A stretch of DNA of 64,000 bases from Ligula intestinalis (GCA_036362985.1 JAYGXS010000008.1:17510006-17574005), one strand, 5' to 3'. Shown: positions 36,231 to 48,644, numbered from the stretch's first letter. The notes: generated by a model not told the origin, from the letters alone. Translations and numbers: made by a program.

Positions 36231-36368
36231 CAATAACCAGCCTTATCGCTCTTCCTTGACTTCTGATTTGACAGACCTTATGTTGTCGACTTCGTCACCT
36301 TTGACACCCGCACCTCACAAGTAATTTGGCCAGAAGACACTGTTGCAGATAATAAAAACCACCCTTAC

Positions 36369-36849
36369 CGTGCAACTTTCCCCTCGCAGTGGCTTCCTCG
36401 ATCAGTGGCGTCGGCTGTCTGCAGGGCAGACTGAATCGCTTCTGAGTGTTTATGATTGGCGCAAACTGATTGCTTGATGTTGAACCGAACGCTGACCATC
36501 CGACAGGACTGGCAGCACCACCAGCCACCTCTATCGTCTCCATGGTTGCCGACGTCTGGCCGACAGGGCTGGATGTCTCTGTTGCGGTTGGCGGTCCCTC
36601 TCCGCTGCCACTCGCAGTGTGATAGGTCTCCGCGGGCGCGTGTATTGTGGGTGGTTGTGGATCAACCAATCGCGTGGCTCCGGAGTCGGGGGTGGCGACA
36701 GCGGTGGCAAAGGCTGGAAGCGGATTGGCTAGCGCCGGCGCACAAGGGGAACCGGCATCGGTAGGCCACTGCTGCAACCAGGCGGCGGTCGAGAGGCCCT
36801 TTTCATCCGCCTTTTGCTCCGAGGCATGGGAAATTCCTGTGGATGTGTG
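36369..36849 (-). CDS. SIK: SIK-like kinase gene, internal exon (tail region)
   Basis: 481 nt, phase 0 in and phase 1 out. The acceptor on the minus strand is CTTCCCATCTCCCTGCAG, an excellent pyrimidine tract; the donor is GTAAGG after ...GKLHG. The peptide starts HTSTGISHASEQKADEKGLS, continues through AWLQQWPTDAGSPCAPALAN and a Ser/Thr/Pro-rich stretch, and ends TPLIEEATARGKLH. It is probably disordered. The frame is open for another 71 codons upstream of the acceptor, but that stretch is intron by the splice model. An alternative start of the exon further upstream is possible. Confidence 0.7.
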
Positions 36850-38261
36850 CTGCAGGGAGATGGGAAGGCCAACGCCGAAGTATTTTAGGAAAAGGGGCTT
36901 CTTGGCATCAGTAAGATAAAGCGATGATTGTTGGCTGGTTAAAAATGTACGCTGTAGACGTCTTGAAGCCAAAACCGACCCAAGCATTAGGACTTCGGGG
37001 TGAGCCATGGTGATTGCTGTCAAGACAGAACAGACATCTGAAGGCCCTACCACAATTTTCACACAACTGGACCTGTTTTCGAAGCCTCTGCTGCAGAAAA
37101 GAACGGAATGATAAATGCCTTCCTGACCTGGTAGGCCCTGTTATGGTCGATACTTTACATATTCGTCGCCTTCATTGTGTGTCGTTGCCAGATTAGTGAT
37201 AGATTGCGTATGCCCATCCCCTTAACCGGACCACATGGTAGATGCGCTAGATCGACATGGAAGCCCGTTGATAAATGCCGAACATAGGAGGGAGTGTTGG
37301 TGGCCTGCGGAGGTGCAGTCACCAGCCACCAGTGACAATGCATGGCGGCTGCGGCTGTGGCCGCGCCCAATCCCGTCTCCAGTCTTCTTCACATCGGGCG
37401 CAGGTGAATGAGAAAAGAGGACACATGGTGGACATCTTCGTAATCAACTGCCGATTAGTCACGTGGTCGGGAGTCAATGAAATGACTGTTGTGTCTACGG
37501 AGGTAGTTACCCTCACCAGCCACAGAGAAAAGTACTTGTCAGGTGGTTTACGATCTAAGCAAAGTATGGGCTAAAAATGGTACCTTGTTGGTGAGGATCG
37601 CTGATGTGCCCAGCCAGAGGGCGGAATAGGAAAGGCAATCCTAGAAATACAAGTGGTAATGCACAACATTCCAGAAGTACTAAGTTCTCTAATGCCTTAA
37701 CCCTAACCTCAAATCTCCTAAGTTTCCTGGAATTTTAATCAAAACCATCTTGCATTAGGGAGGGGTGAGAGAGGATTTCCTATCCCTGTCTCATGCCCGG
37801 GGAAATCTCATAATCGACCCTAACGGCTTCGTTTTACTATTAGTATGTTACGAATTAAACACGGAGGCCTAGCTATTCAGCCCTCTTTGTGATTGTTCAA
37901 TGGTTTCTTCGCTTGACGTGTCTTAAACTGTGGTAATCGTCGCGACAGGTAAATCCTCTCCCAGCCCGACGGCTAACAAGGCAACTATCTGTGACAATGG
38001 GCGCTAGAAGCTCCTTGGATCGCTAGCAAGTACTTCGAGGGTGGAGCTTGCAGTCAACCCCGAACAGCTGATAGTAATTATCGCGGTGCAGACCCGTAGT
38101 AGCATCAGTCACCCAAACCTATGGCAACAAGCGCGGAATACTCTCACCTACATCTTTAAGATAAAAAAGTCCCCAGTTCTGTCAAAGGGCACTATTTCGA
38201 GGATTTGCTGTAGACGGGAACTTTGAAGGATGGGGTGATAACCTCAGTATTAAATTTTTGG

Positions 38262-38375
38262 TTAAGGGATCAGCCAGATTTGCTTAAATCAGCTGACCTA
38301 GTTTTGCAAATGCCTGCGCAAAAGCCCTCCCTGCTGGGTGGGTTCAACTCCCACTGAGGCCGCGAATTCTTCACA
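38262..38375 (+). repeat. Truncated tRNA-like repeat
   Basis: CCAGATTTGCTTAAATC matches the terminal motif of the 299-bp family in inverted sense. It is followed by a 3' tRNA-like half (GGTTCAACTCCCACTGAGGC). Confidence 0.55.
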
Positions 38376-38865
38376 AGTAGGTTAACTGAATCAATATTTT
38401 GTTAGTATTGGTTCCATCTTCGATAAGAATATACTAAAGGCAGAGGAAAATTGTTGGAAAGGACTAGGTGACTGAAATTGGTATGTTTGGTTCATTAACC
38501 TTCATCAGCCAGCCATACCAAACACTCGTCCCATTGTGCTTTGGAACTCGCTCCCAGCCCGCCGTACATTCAATGGAATACGTTCTGTTCAGTTTTCTTC
38601 TCCACGAAAATGAGACAAACAACAGCTGAGTGGAAGAATGAAATTGGTAAGATGAATTATAGAAGTCAGTTTGAATTTCAATATGTGCCCATTATATTCC
38701 TTTTGGAAAAAGACAGTCAACATTATTCGATTTTAAAGGTTTAACCTGCTTCCCTTATGTAGGTGCCTGAATTAACGCATTTTTATTCAGACGGACGAAG
38801 AAAATGCACTATCCGCTTGATACCCAACAGACGCCAACCTACTGAACTCGGCAGATAGCATTGTC

Positions 38866-39260
38866 GATAAAGGCAAGGGGGACTGAAGTGGCCATTTCTG
38901 GCTCAGTAGCTGTCGGCAGCCAGTCATACCTAGCCTCGGGTTGTGCACTACCCGAGGCTTCTATGCGCAGGCTTGTTGTCTTGCCGGTTTAGATCGGGGG
39001 ATATTAACACTCGTGGATGAACGTTTACCGATCGAAGGGTCACAGTTTCGAGCCTCAGGTAGTGCATCACCGGAGGTTGCGTATGACTGGCTGATGACGG
39101 CTGATAAGCCAGAAATGACCGTTCTAGTTTCCCTTGTCTTCGCCGGCAGTGCTCTCTGCCGTGATTACTAGCCACCGTGCGACTGTTGGTGGGGCTCGAG
39201 AATGAGCCCAAGGCAGAGAGCGGAACGAGTGGATTCCGTTAGCGATCGGTGAACGTTCAT
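38866..39260. repeat. Head-to-head pair of GAGCCCC SINE copies
   Basis: The minus-oriented piece (38866-38960) has GGACTGAAGTGGCCATTTCT and CAGCCAGTCATACC. The plus-oriented copy (38990-39250) has a tRNA-like head, GATAAGCCAGAAATGACCGT and GGGGCTCGAGAATGAGCCC. The two tRNA-like heads face each other across about 30 bp. Confidence 0.65.
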
Positions 39261-41039
39261 CAGCGACTGTGTGCCGAACTGAATTGACTTCACTCTAAAA
39301 GACGTGGATTTTGCAGTTTCATACAACTTAACGCTGATAAACTGACCGTTTCTTTTCTTTTAGCAACCGAAGGTTTACAGTCTGGTATGAAGGTAGGTAT
39401 GGTCAGAGACAATATTCAAACTCGTCGTCCGCAGATTTTATATTCTTGTAAAAACTGAGTGGAAAAAATATTTGTCAAGCGGGGAAACTGAGGGCCTCAG
39501 AAACAAAAGGAAACAAGATTGTAGTAAAAGTGTCAGAAGTAGAAGTATGACGAAGATTATGACCACGTACTCTTTTTGAGACTACCTATGCCAAGACATT
39601 ACTGCGTCTATCCTAGTTCAATTCAGGCGCAAATAATATCGATTTTATGCAGTTTTATTCAAAGGCAAATTAGAAGCAGCTGGAATAGGCAGTAGCTCCT
39701 TAGAAGGAGCACGCACAGTCCTAAGAGAATTTTGACCTCTCCTCGCATGATCAGCCTTGGACCCGGGTCCTCGGACATTCCGTTCTGAGCAGCCCACAGG
39801 TTAGTGGAGTCTCACAAGGTCGGTATATGCACATGTACATGCAATTCCATTCCTCAGACCTGAGCATACTACGAACAAACAGATACGCCCCCGCCTACGC
39901 ATCCAACGGAGCTAATTAAACTTTTATGATGGTCGATTAGGAGTAAGGCCTTGAAGTGTCAGCCTCCACCCCCGTGGTCATCAATCACGCGGTCGAAAAA
40001 TGAGAACTGCTGAAAGAAAGAGTGTCACTTTTTACTTCCGGTTACAGTAAAAGGTGTGCCTATATAGGACTGATCGTTTCGTAATTACATGCTTTTTCCA
40101 CCTGTTCTTTATATGTCGTATGTCAGCCAATGGGAGACCGTCTGTGGTATGTCCTGCGGACAGGCATATTTCAGATAAGGGCAGCGAGGTGCACAGGATT
40201 TAATGACGTCATACATTTTCATGACCTCTTATTCAATTGCATACGGCCACTGACTGTCCAAGTAAGTATCGACCTGAAAGGCCGGAACATGATAGGTACG
40301 CAGAGCATGCACTATTGGTCTTAGATGCGGATACGCACGGTGAAGAGGGAGAGGAAGGGAAGAGAGTTATCGAAGTAAGGCAGTTAACGTTATAGTGAAA
40401 GCCTGTCAAGCGTGATTTTAAAAGGGGATGCAAAGGGTGCCTTCATTGTGCCATTAGTAAGAAAAGCTGGTCATGAGCTAAGCCATTGGTCATCTCAGTG
40501 TACGACAAACCATAAATAAACGGTAGAAAGTGTGACGTATTGGGACCTGTGCTCATAGCGCTCCCTAGCTGATGCAGACTGGGCGAAAGGGCACACCAGT
40601 TCTTTATGTTTTTTTTTGATAAACACCCAGAAGTAATATTTTATTTGGAGGTTCCAGCAGGTTTTAGGATGTAGAGGTAGGTTAAAGAATTTAGTATTCG
40701 GTGGGGGGACACTGAAAACTGCTAAATCATGACTGCATAAGGAAACAACCTAACATGTCCTCGGTATTTGTGTTCCTTCGTCTAATGATCTGCAAAGGGA
40801 GCGTGCAGCAGGAAGTTCTTGACAGGTTCCTCTTCTGAGAGGAGGGAGGCAGTATGTCACCTTTTTCTCATCCTGCTACCCAGTAGTTTCTCAGCCAATG
40901 CCTTACAGAAATGGGCCGTTTGAGTTTAATCATCTTCTTGTTGGACCAATGCATACTGCTCCACAGGAGCAAGTTAATGCGTAAATGCACATGGAGGTGG
41001 TCTGAGTTAGCCTGTCCGCTGCTTAGCGCAAAGTGCAGT

Positions 41040-41600
41040 AAAATGTAGTCGGCAGACAGTACTGAGGAAGCTTTTAAGAAAATCCATGACTTGCAAAATG
41101 AGAACGAATATCTTGAGACTTCCATCACAAAGAATATGGTTGCGAGACACATAAAACCTACCACACTTACTGCGGAATAGCAAACGCTATTCTTCAAAGT
41201 CCCCCTTCAAGGGAATGCGGCAAGAGAACTCCTAAGAAGACACTTTGACCAAGCAGTGTCAAGAACCTTCTCAGAAGTGAAAGTTTGGGTCTTATTCCCA
41301 GCCAACCCGGTCTTGTACGGGAAATGTAAGAATAAATTGCCAACTCGGACCATTTTCATGTTCATCAACTCCTTTACTTGCCCATGTGGTGCAGGTTATA
41401 TTGATCGCACAAGTCGGCACTTATTCAAAAGGATGAGGGATCACCTCCCAGCATGGCTGGGAAAAGATGAACTCAGGAGCTTCCATAGCGCCCTTCTCAC
41501 CCCGATTGTTGTTTCCGGACAACGCCTGGAGCCGAACTACGCCCCAACAACGAACTACCTCAAACCCTGGGTCAGCGTCTGACAGCAACAGTAGAAGCGA
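41040..41600 (+). mobile_element. Penelope-like element fragment, GIY-YIG end (third subtype)
   Basis: The plus frame contains FINSFTCPCGAGYIDRTSRH and LFKRMRDHLPAWLGKDELRS, matching 'CVYRFTC-CGA-YIGRT-R-L---I-EH-P-WL' of GIY-YIG Penelope-like ORFs; YIG is changed to YID. Upstream, in a second frame, NENEYLETSITKNMVARHI and ARELLRRHFDQAVSRTF belong to the same ORF. At least one frameshift breaks it. Confidence 0.75.
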
Positions 41601-41929
41601 CCGCTATCAGGTTATGATAGCCAGTCTTGTGTGCACAAAAGGACCGCTGCTAACCTCCGCGCCTGGCATGGCCAACGGTAGCTTAAGTGCATGCACTCTC
41701 AAAGGGCGCTCTCTTTCTCCTTCCCCCTCCCACTGTTCCGCCTTCGACAAACACCCACGGTCGCATAACTAGCTGCCTCTTATCGACCCCCGATTTCCCC
41801 CCTTCGTATTATCATGACTCACTTGGTTTCAATGACGAACATACTTTACCACATATTCTATCTTTGGCCTGACGAGAATTTATCGAAAGACAACTGCTCC
41901 TCTGGACACTTAAATTATTTGATGCCTGA

Positions 41930-43549
41930 CTGTCATTAGGTTTCCTGACATTGCATCCTGTACAGCAAAGTTGCGAGTTGAAAGTCGACACGCGTGACGA
42001 ACTTGCTTCCTGCGTGACGAACTCGCTCTATTGTTTGGAACGCTGGACTTGGGCAGTTGATGGAGAAAATCCGCTTCATGCGGTCTACATCGACTCCAAG
42101 AAGGCATTTAATAGCGTCCCACATCAACGACTTCTGCACAAACTCAGCCAAATAGGTGTTTGAGTCGGCAGACGTTGCGGTCGAGAGCGGTGTTCTCCAA
42201 GACTCTGTCCGTGGCCCTATGCTTTCATCATGTACGTCAACGACTCCGCCTGTGAACTGGACTGTGATGTGGCTATGTTTGCCGATTACATTAAGATTTG
42301 GAACATCATTCGAAATGTAGCTAACGAAGAGCGTTTGCAGGTAAATCTAAACTGTCTTCAAACGTGGTCTTAAGACGGGCTTTTTCCGGTTAACGAGGAC
42401 CAATGCAGTATCTTATGAGTTGGCCGACCCAGCTCTCAGAATCTCATGGTTCACAGCCTGAATGGCATCCAACTGCAAGAAATGGGCGCGCAGAAAGATT
42501 TGGGAGTGTGGATCCCTACGTCTCTCAAGCCCTCGCTGCATTGCGCAAGAGTAGCCAAATCTGCGATGTCCGTCCTGTATCTTGTCAAAAGGACTTTCTG
42601 TGCCTTCGATAAAGATTGATTTGCTAAGGTCTTTGAAGCATTTGTGTGGTCGAAGTTGGAGTTCGCTATTCAAGCATGAAAACCCTGGATTGCATAAGAC
42701 CTTAACTCTCTCAAGAAGGTCCAAAGGTGCGCGACAAAACGGGTGACCGGGCAGGGCTCATTACCCTACGAAACAAGTTTAGCTAATCTCGACCTATTTC
42801 CGTTAGGTTACAGACAGCTGCGTGGCGATCTGATACAAACATTTCGTATAATGCGCGGTCAGGACTGCTGTCTTCTACCTGGCGACTTATTTGAGTTAGC
42901 AGCATTTAAGAACTTAAGAGGGCATCTTTTCAAACTACATGTTACAGGGGCCTGACTAGACACAAGCAAGTTCTTCTTTGGTAATAGAGAAGTTGAAGCT
43001 TGAAATGCTCTCCCCGAGAATATTGTCATGTCCCCATCTGTAGACACATTCAAGAGGAAGTTGCACCTGCATATCCACAACGTCCTCTGAAATTAGCACT
43101 GTCGGCAGACTCGGTAACCAACAAGGGTGTACGATGGGCGCATCTCCGATATTCGGTGACGTTCTCGTGACCTCAACAATATTCTCCTCGTGGGACCCTC
43201 AGGATTATGACAAAAACCATGATGGGCTCCTCCTGACATGTTTCAAACACTCTCAGCACAGGCCATCCGATTCAAATATACTCCCCCCTACCCCATCTTC
43301 ACGAGTGACAGTTTTTCTCCTAAAATCCCTCAAATGACATTCGAACCCCTATACTTTCTGAACAATGCCTAATGAGTTTGTTCACTGTCTGCCCTCCTTT
43401 ACCCACTTCCAAATACTAGCAACGCCACTGTTGTGAAATGTTCTGCTGAGCAAATGCATTGCATAACTGTTCTGTACCAATAGGGAGTTCAAAGGTATTT
43501 ACCTACATTTCCCTCAATAAAACCTGACCTGATAAAACCTGACCTGACG
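41930..43549 (+). mobile_element. CR1-like LINE, 5'-truncated and decayed
   Basis: The plus frame shows the RT region: HAVYIDSKKAFNSVPHQRLL (usual 'D--KAFDSVPH--LL-KL'), then FADYIKIW (a degraded F-A-D-D box), and the RT C-terminal part DLFPLGYRQLRGDLIQTFRI. It ends ENIVMSPSVDTFKRKLHLHI before TGA (43090). Several stops and frameshifts separate these pieces. The 3' end is a short tandem repeat (TAAAACCTGACCTGA twice, 43518-43547), as in CR1-type LINEs. It is antisense to the host gene, about 20 bp from the splice donor at 43568. Confidence 0.85.
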
Positions 43550-43568
43550 CCGTCCCAACGGGCCTTAC

Positions 43569-43684
43569 CTCGCTTCTGTAGTTGGCTTGTTCAGGAAAGC
43601 TCCCGCCAACAATGGGATAGGGCCGATGGAGCGTGGGAATGTCTGCCGCTCCATCCGAAGACCTTCGAGGAAAACTCGATGAGT
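43569..43684 (-). CDS. SIK: SIK-like kinase gene, small internal exon
   Basis: 116 nt that complete a split His codon (C + AC) and give 38 codons: SSSFPRRSSDGAADIPTLHR then PYPIVGGSFPEQANYRSE, followed by GTAAGG. The acceptor is TTGTTTTTCCAG on the minus strand. FPRRSSD carries a basic R-R-S-S phosphosite-like motif, common in SIK tails. A different frame is also open across this exon, but only this one matches the phase-1 donor of the neighbouring exon at 43853. Confidence 0.7.
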
Positions 43685-43852
43685 CTGGAAAAACAAAAAA
43701 AGATTTTTAACTATCTGAAGTATAAGTTTTGCCCTCGGTTTAATACTACTGGTCTCTAAAGTACTGGTTTGCATAATTGACCAGGTACCACATCAGAAAT
43801 GCTCAGTTAAACCTTAATACCTTTCTGTTGTGTCAAATACAACGTTACATAC
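43685..43852 (-). other. Short intron, 168 bp
   Basis: GTATGT donor at 43852 and TTTTTGTTTTTCCAG acceptor. It is the only short intron in the model and is free of repeats. Confidence 0.75.
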
Positions 43853-44099
43853 GCGGGGTCATGAATTCTGGTGGGGCCAGAAGATTCGGATCTTTGACAG
43901 TAAAGCGGGCCACCGGCTGATGAATCATTGAGGGAAGACAAGCGGGCAGATTTAGCTGCGGCAGCAGATCACCGCCCACATAGTGGGGCATGTTGTCCCA
44001 ACTATCACCGGTAGCCACATTGCACTCTTCCAAGAACTGGCCCAATTCGCCAACCAGAACATTTTGTTCCTGCGTCTGGTTTTCCGCCGAGAAACCAGG
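43853..44099 (-). CDS. SIK: SIK-like kinase gene, internal exon (tail region)
   Basis: 247 nt, phase 0 in and phase 1 out. The acceptor is TTTTTTTAATCACAG and the donor GTATGT. It starts PGFSAENQTQEQNVLVGELG, continues QFLEECNVATGDSWDNMPHY and ends VKDPNLLAPPEFMTPR. Codon composition and the absence of low-complexity repeats make this one of the more protein-like tail exons; it contains an acidic/amphipathic stretch (VGELGQFLEECN). No catalytic motif is visible. Position and phase fit between the exons at 46760 and 43569. Confidence 0.72.
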
Positions 44100-46759
44100 C
44101 TGTGATTAAAAAAATTTAAAACCAGAGTTCAGTTATTTCAACTTGTACCTATGATGTCATTTGATGATGTTCCTGAGGTGATGGCATAGTGACGCCGATG
44201 ATTATGGGGATAGTGGTAGCGCCGGAGCTAAGAGTGGCGATGGTTACGCTGAGGATAATTATAAGGATCAAATCTTTGTTTTCATAACGATGGCTCTGCT
44301 GCTATTGGTCGAGGCCACCTATTATGTTGGCGGTGTCGGCTGTAATATGGCTTGCCCAAATGGGTTATGCTGAGTTGTCAGATCTGAACGACGACTCTCT
44401 GCACACCTATGTTTTCCATGAGAAAGTCTTGCTACCTGCTTGGCCCATCTGACCCAGTCCCATGAGTAGGTCACAGAGGGAGAGCATTTATGCCAGTGCA
44501 TGCTTTTTTGACTATCATGAGCTACCATGCTATGGCAAAAGTCATGGCTTTGAAGGTCGTTGACTGACAGAACAAGTCAGCCTGCGCAATGGCTCTTTCA
44601 GTTGTAAGACCGCTTACACAAAATGACCACATGACACCGCTCAGTAATATGATTTACAGCCGAGTAAAGCTTTTATCGTATCGATATCAAAATTAGCAGG
44701 CGCGTTCAACTTGCCCACCTCTGTTTATCCTGAGACTGTAGTGTCGTTTGACCACTGTGTTAGGCGTAGCCATTCTAACCAGCTTGCTCACACGCCGCCC
44801 TGATGACTCATTCCCACACCGCACTATCAATCGGCCGTGCGCATGGTGATATCGCGCAATCTGCCGATGAGATAAGTACTCTACCCAACCATTCGGACGA
44901 TTCGCAGGACCAGTCAAGATGTTAATCTATCAAGGACATTAGCAGATTGGTCCGATTGCACTCTGACCTGTCAAAAAACCCGCACCTGCATCTTAGGCCG
45001 TAACTACGCTGTAATTATGCGTTAATACTTTTCTATTCTTCCGCCCTTGCTGTTGAGTCCTTCTTTGCGGATTCCATCGAGGCATTTTTAACAAAGGACT
45101 ACCAGGCTTGTGAAAATGACATAAGCCACCGTACGAGAAGATAGGGAAGTCAGTGTTGCACCGTGTTCCGTTTCCAAAATATCTTTGATGTCCAAGCCGT
45201 TGTCGCGTAATACTGACCTTCGCAAGCTTCAAAAGACGTAGGATTGGTGGTGATCATGTTAGTAACGGCCTTAAGCGTTCAATGACTGACATTGTTGCCT
45301 TTTTGGTCTAATATTGGTTTGAGATATGTCTGTAGCGTAAATTTGGGGCGGATAAATTGGCGTAAAGGGTAAAAACCCAAAAATACGAGTGGATATTTAC
45401 GATAAATCAGGATGGAAACTACCTCAAGACTATTTTCAACTTACATCTGCCTGTTTAGGGAGCGAAACGGACGGTCCAGTACTTTGTCCTTCACCTGTGA
45501 TATAAAGAAAAGAGTGCTTTGATGAAGAGGTTTGCTGGGCAGGTGGTCTACACCAAAAAAAACTGTAATCAGTTTTGTTTTTAAGAATTCTCTGCTTAAA
45601 AGTACATCTTTAGTGTTATCTTTCAAATTCATTTGAAATTATTTCCGAAAATTCATCTTCTTACATATTGAGTTTTGGGATATCTTTTCAAATACTCCAT
45701 AGAGACATTACAGAGATGTTTTATGCAACGGAAGGTCATTTAGTTTAAAAAGATAAAATAACTTTTGGAAGCAAAACGCAGAAAATGTTACGTAACTCGG
45801 TTTGGCTCAAATGTATCTTACTAAATTTTTTGGCAAACCTCTAGCCATATTCCAGACAGCAAAAGTAATTGTAAGCATATGGGCTGGGCGATATTTCAGT
45901 ATAAAATTTACTTTAGTATATGGACCCTCATCGATCAGTTAAGGGACTCACTTTCGAATTCCGTAAGCAGTCGCTCAGTGGGTAAAAGTACAGAAAGAAC
46001 AAAGAAGGCTTTAATGGCCATTTCTAGCTAAATAGCCGTCGGGAACTAGCTATACCCAAATCCAGGTAGTAACACAACTAGGATCTGTTGATTAGAGGTC
46101 CAACGCACTAACTTTGAGCCACGAGTTCAATGTCTTACAGGTTTTGTTTTGGCTAGTAAGTAGCCTAATATTCCAGGTCCTGCCAACTGGAATTAATGAC
46201 TTACTGATCAGCTCTGGAGAATTTCCAATAACGCTGGAACTTCGCGAGCAGCCGCTCAGGAGATTTAAATTATAAGCAGAAGAATATTGCCAACAAAGAT
46301 AAGGGAGACTGGAATGGCCATTTCTGGCTTATTAAGCGTCACCAGCCAGCCATACCCAATCCCAAATGGTGCCCCACCCGATGTTCGAACTTGCCACTTG
46401 TGGTTTAGCAGTCTAACGCCCTATCAAACTTATCTACGGGCTCGTTGTTTTGCCAGTGTGAATCGGAAATCTGAACTTTGGTGTGCGGACACTCACCGAC
46501 CGGTTAGGAGATTCTGCTTAGGGGCACAAGCTCTGACCTTTAGAATAACCTATCTGCACGCCGGCGATTATAATATACTCGGTATACAATAATGGTTAGC
46601 AGCCCGTTAAAGCCCTTGCCGGGCCATGTTTCAGGAAGTGCTTCATTTTGGTTAGTAATTTACCTACGATTTCTCGGTTCCTGCTGACTCGGATTAGTTA
46701 ACTTACTGGTCACCCCGAAGAAGTTCCAATTACAGTGCTGCATCTACTGTTATGCATAC
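44100..46759 (-). other. Intron, 2.7 kb
   Basis: The donor is GTATGC at 46759 if the 34-codon exon is real; the acceptor AG is at 44101-44100. Apart from the SINE copies at 46000-46470 I see nothing recognisable. The frame at 44322-44528 is unassigned. Confidence 0.5.
46000..46470 (-). repeat. Two GAGCCCC SINE copies, minus orientation
   Basis: AATGGCCATTTCTAGCTAAA (46013) and AATGGCCATTTCTGGCTTAT (46313), 300 bp apart, are each followed by 'CAGC-ATACCCAA-CC'. The second keeps a degraded tRNA-like head (GATGTTCGAACTTGCC). Confidence 0.65.
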
Positions 46760-46863
46760 AAAACATTGCCCCGCTAGATGCCGTTCTGCAACCAGGATGG
46801 AACCAATCAACGCTCCCCGGGTCTGGCCGTAAATGTTCTCTGCGGTAGAGAGGTAAGCGGCAG
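46760..46863 (-). CDS. SIK: SIK-like kinase gene, candidate 34-codon exon
   Basis: 104 nt: two bases completing a split Pro codon (C + CT), then 34 codons reading AAYLSTAENIYGQTRGALIG and SILVAERHLAGQCF, followed by GTATGC. The acceptor is TGTCTCACTCACCTTAG. It was sought because the exon at 49307 ends in phase 1 while the exon at 44099 must be entered in phase 0, so an exon of 3n+2 bases is needed between them. This is the only candidate I found with both splice sites and a protein-like reading. It is an inference from phase. Confidence 0.45.
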
Positions 46864-47139
46864 CTAAGGTGAGTGAGACATTCGACGTACCAGTGCTGCA
46901 TGACCAGCTTTCCAAGTGAAATCGTTTTTCGGAAAGATTGCGGATAGTTAATCCGTCAGAAACTACCCTTTGACCCCCCCTCCCTATTTTTCTGAAATGA
47001 CAAAGTCTACACCACGGGATTTCCCTCCTGAAAACTGCTCAACGATTTGGTAGATGGAGAGTAATACCTAGGTTTTCTGTGCTGTGGTGTTACGAACTGT
47101 GCTTGAAAATAAATTGTGTGAACTATGAGATTTTCCGCC

Positions 47140-47852
47140 TAATTTCTGCTGTTCCAGGAGGCGGCGGCACTTAATCCTGTTGGCTTGAAATTAGGGAACC
47201 ATCCCCTCCTCCAAAAAAGATTCCAGTCCACTTGCCAGAAAAGCATGCTACAGCACCGGCTAACTCTTGATGTTTGCGCCATAAAATAAAAATAAAAACA
47301 GTGCTCTATGTGACCATTTAAGATTCGAAATGAGGCAAAATTAATTGTGAGAATGTGTGTTTTCAGGTTGAGAGAGAGAAAGAAAACTTCGGAGGTTTCA
47401 CTTGCCCATTTCAATGTTCTTTGTAGATACGATAACACCATTTGTAGCATTGCTCTGAGTGCAGTTTTAAACTAAACTCAACGTTATTGTAGTGGATATG
47501 ATAAAATAGCTTAAGATTGGCTTTTTCATTTGTTGCCTGCACATCACGACCTATAATTATATTGTCTGGAACAGTAACTTTTACAAAATGCTGGAATTCG
47601 AGTTCGTTTAGTGACTGCGTCCCCCATCGACATGCCAAAAAGGCTCCTCTTTAGTGTTTGCTCCAGAAGCAAAAAAACAGTGGTCTGCGTTACCATTACA
47701 GGTTGAATGTGCTTTTCTTTCAGCAATAAAACAAAATTTATTCAGAGAATATCTGTTTTCAGAGAGGCGAAAAGGTTCTGAAGTTTCAATTGCACATTTA
47801 AACGCTCTTCGTAGATACACAAGCACTGCTGGCAGTGTTCTACTGACTGCCT
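47140..47852 (+). repeat. Diverged duplicated segment, about 380 bp apart
   Basis: 47301-47465 and 47680-47851 share, in order, 'CAGTG-TCT', 'ACCATT', 'TGTTTTCAG', 'GAAGTTTCA-TTGC-CATTT' with small changes, 'TTCGTAGATAC' or 'TTTGTAGATAC', and 'CACT-C'. The second copy has a 66-codon plus frame (WSALPLQVECAFLSAIKQN) resembling the tail of LINE ORFs, where 'WN-LP' is common. Assignment is tentative. Confidence 0.4.
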
Positions 47853-48399
47853 AGGTCACATTGTCGAGCTAAAGCTCACATTCTTAAAAATGCTACATGA
47901 AAAGGTTTAACTCCTAACCCGAGCCTCAGAAATGTTGCAGAGAACATAGGATTTATTTTTTTGCATTTCCTGCCCGTTAAGAAATGTCTATATAAGTAAT
48001 AGCTTGCTGAGATTTGGGTTTCGGATTGTCTCTCTCATGACAAATATGACAATACTTCATGGCTTTCCACCAGTGATTTTGTTTGCAAGTATTTACGTTC
48101 AATTTGGTCTCCGTTTTGTGCGACTCGGTTTCGCTTTGACTTCTAGACAGAAACGTTATCCATGAAGAGTTTGGTGGCACTGTTAATTGATATACTGAGA
48201 CACTAAACAAAATGCCGCCGATCAGCGGAATATGTTATTTGGAAAACTTTGAAGCCCGTAAGGACAGCTTTAAAGTGCTTGTGCTCGATTATTCGATCGG
48301 AATGGCTTATTTTCCGCTCCACTAACCCCTCCTATGACAGGAATTGAGAATAGAAAAGATACCACCACATTCTTGCAAAAATCTCAAAAAGATAAATTA

Positions 48400-48515
48400 T
48401 CCCGTGTCCTAACCATAAAACGGACTCAATCTTGAACCTTAGCCGTAATCCTGAGGCTTAACTCGAACCGCAAACGAACTCTTCACCGTAACCCGACCCT
48501 TTACTTCAAACCTTA
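48400..48515. repeat. Degenerate CCCTAA-like array
   Basis: CCTAACCATAAAACGG and TCACCGTAACCCGACCCTTT look like heavily mutated telomere-type hexamers. Confidence 0.4.
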
Positions 48516-48644
48516 TTAGGCGGGAACTTAACACAATGGCACATGTATCACGGGTGGTTCATGTTCTGCCACTGGGGGGGGCATATAAGAAACCCCAATA
48601 AAAGATTCAAACGAGTATCCATCAGAAACACCTGCGAAAAGCTC

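Larger units (their letters stand above)
32947..36368 (-). other. Intron, 3.4 kb
   Basis: The donor is GTAAGG at 36368 and the acceptor AG at 32948-32947. It holds an R1 copy, a Penelope-like tail and an unclassified open frame (listed separately). From 33050 to 34440 I see only AT-rich sequence without genes. Confidence 0.55.
36850..43568 (-). other. Intron, 6.7 kb
   Basis: The donor is GTAAGG at 43568 and the acceptor AG at 36851-36850. Recognised repeats are listed separately. 37070-38260 and 39270-41030 contain no gene or clear repeat that I can identify. Confidence 0.55.

Noticed and set aside
36850..37062. Extension of the 36369-36849 exon to an upstream ATG at 37013
   Set aside because: The strong pyrimidine-rich acceptor at 36850 gives the phase needed to join the exon at 43569. 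The upstream part reads like intron.
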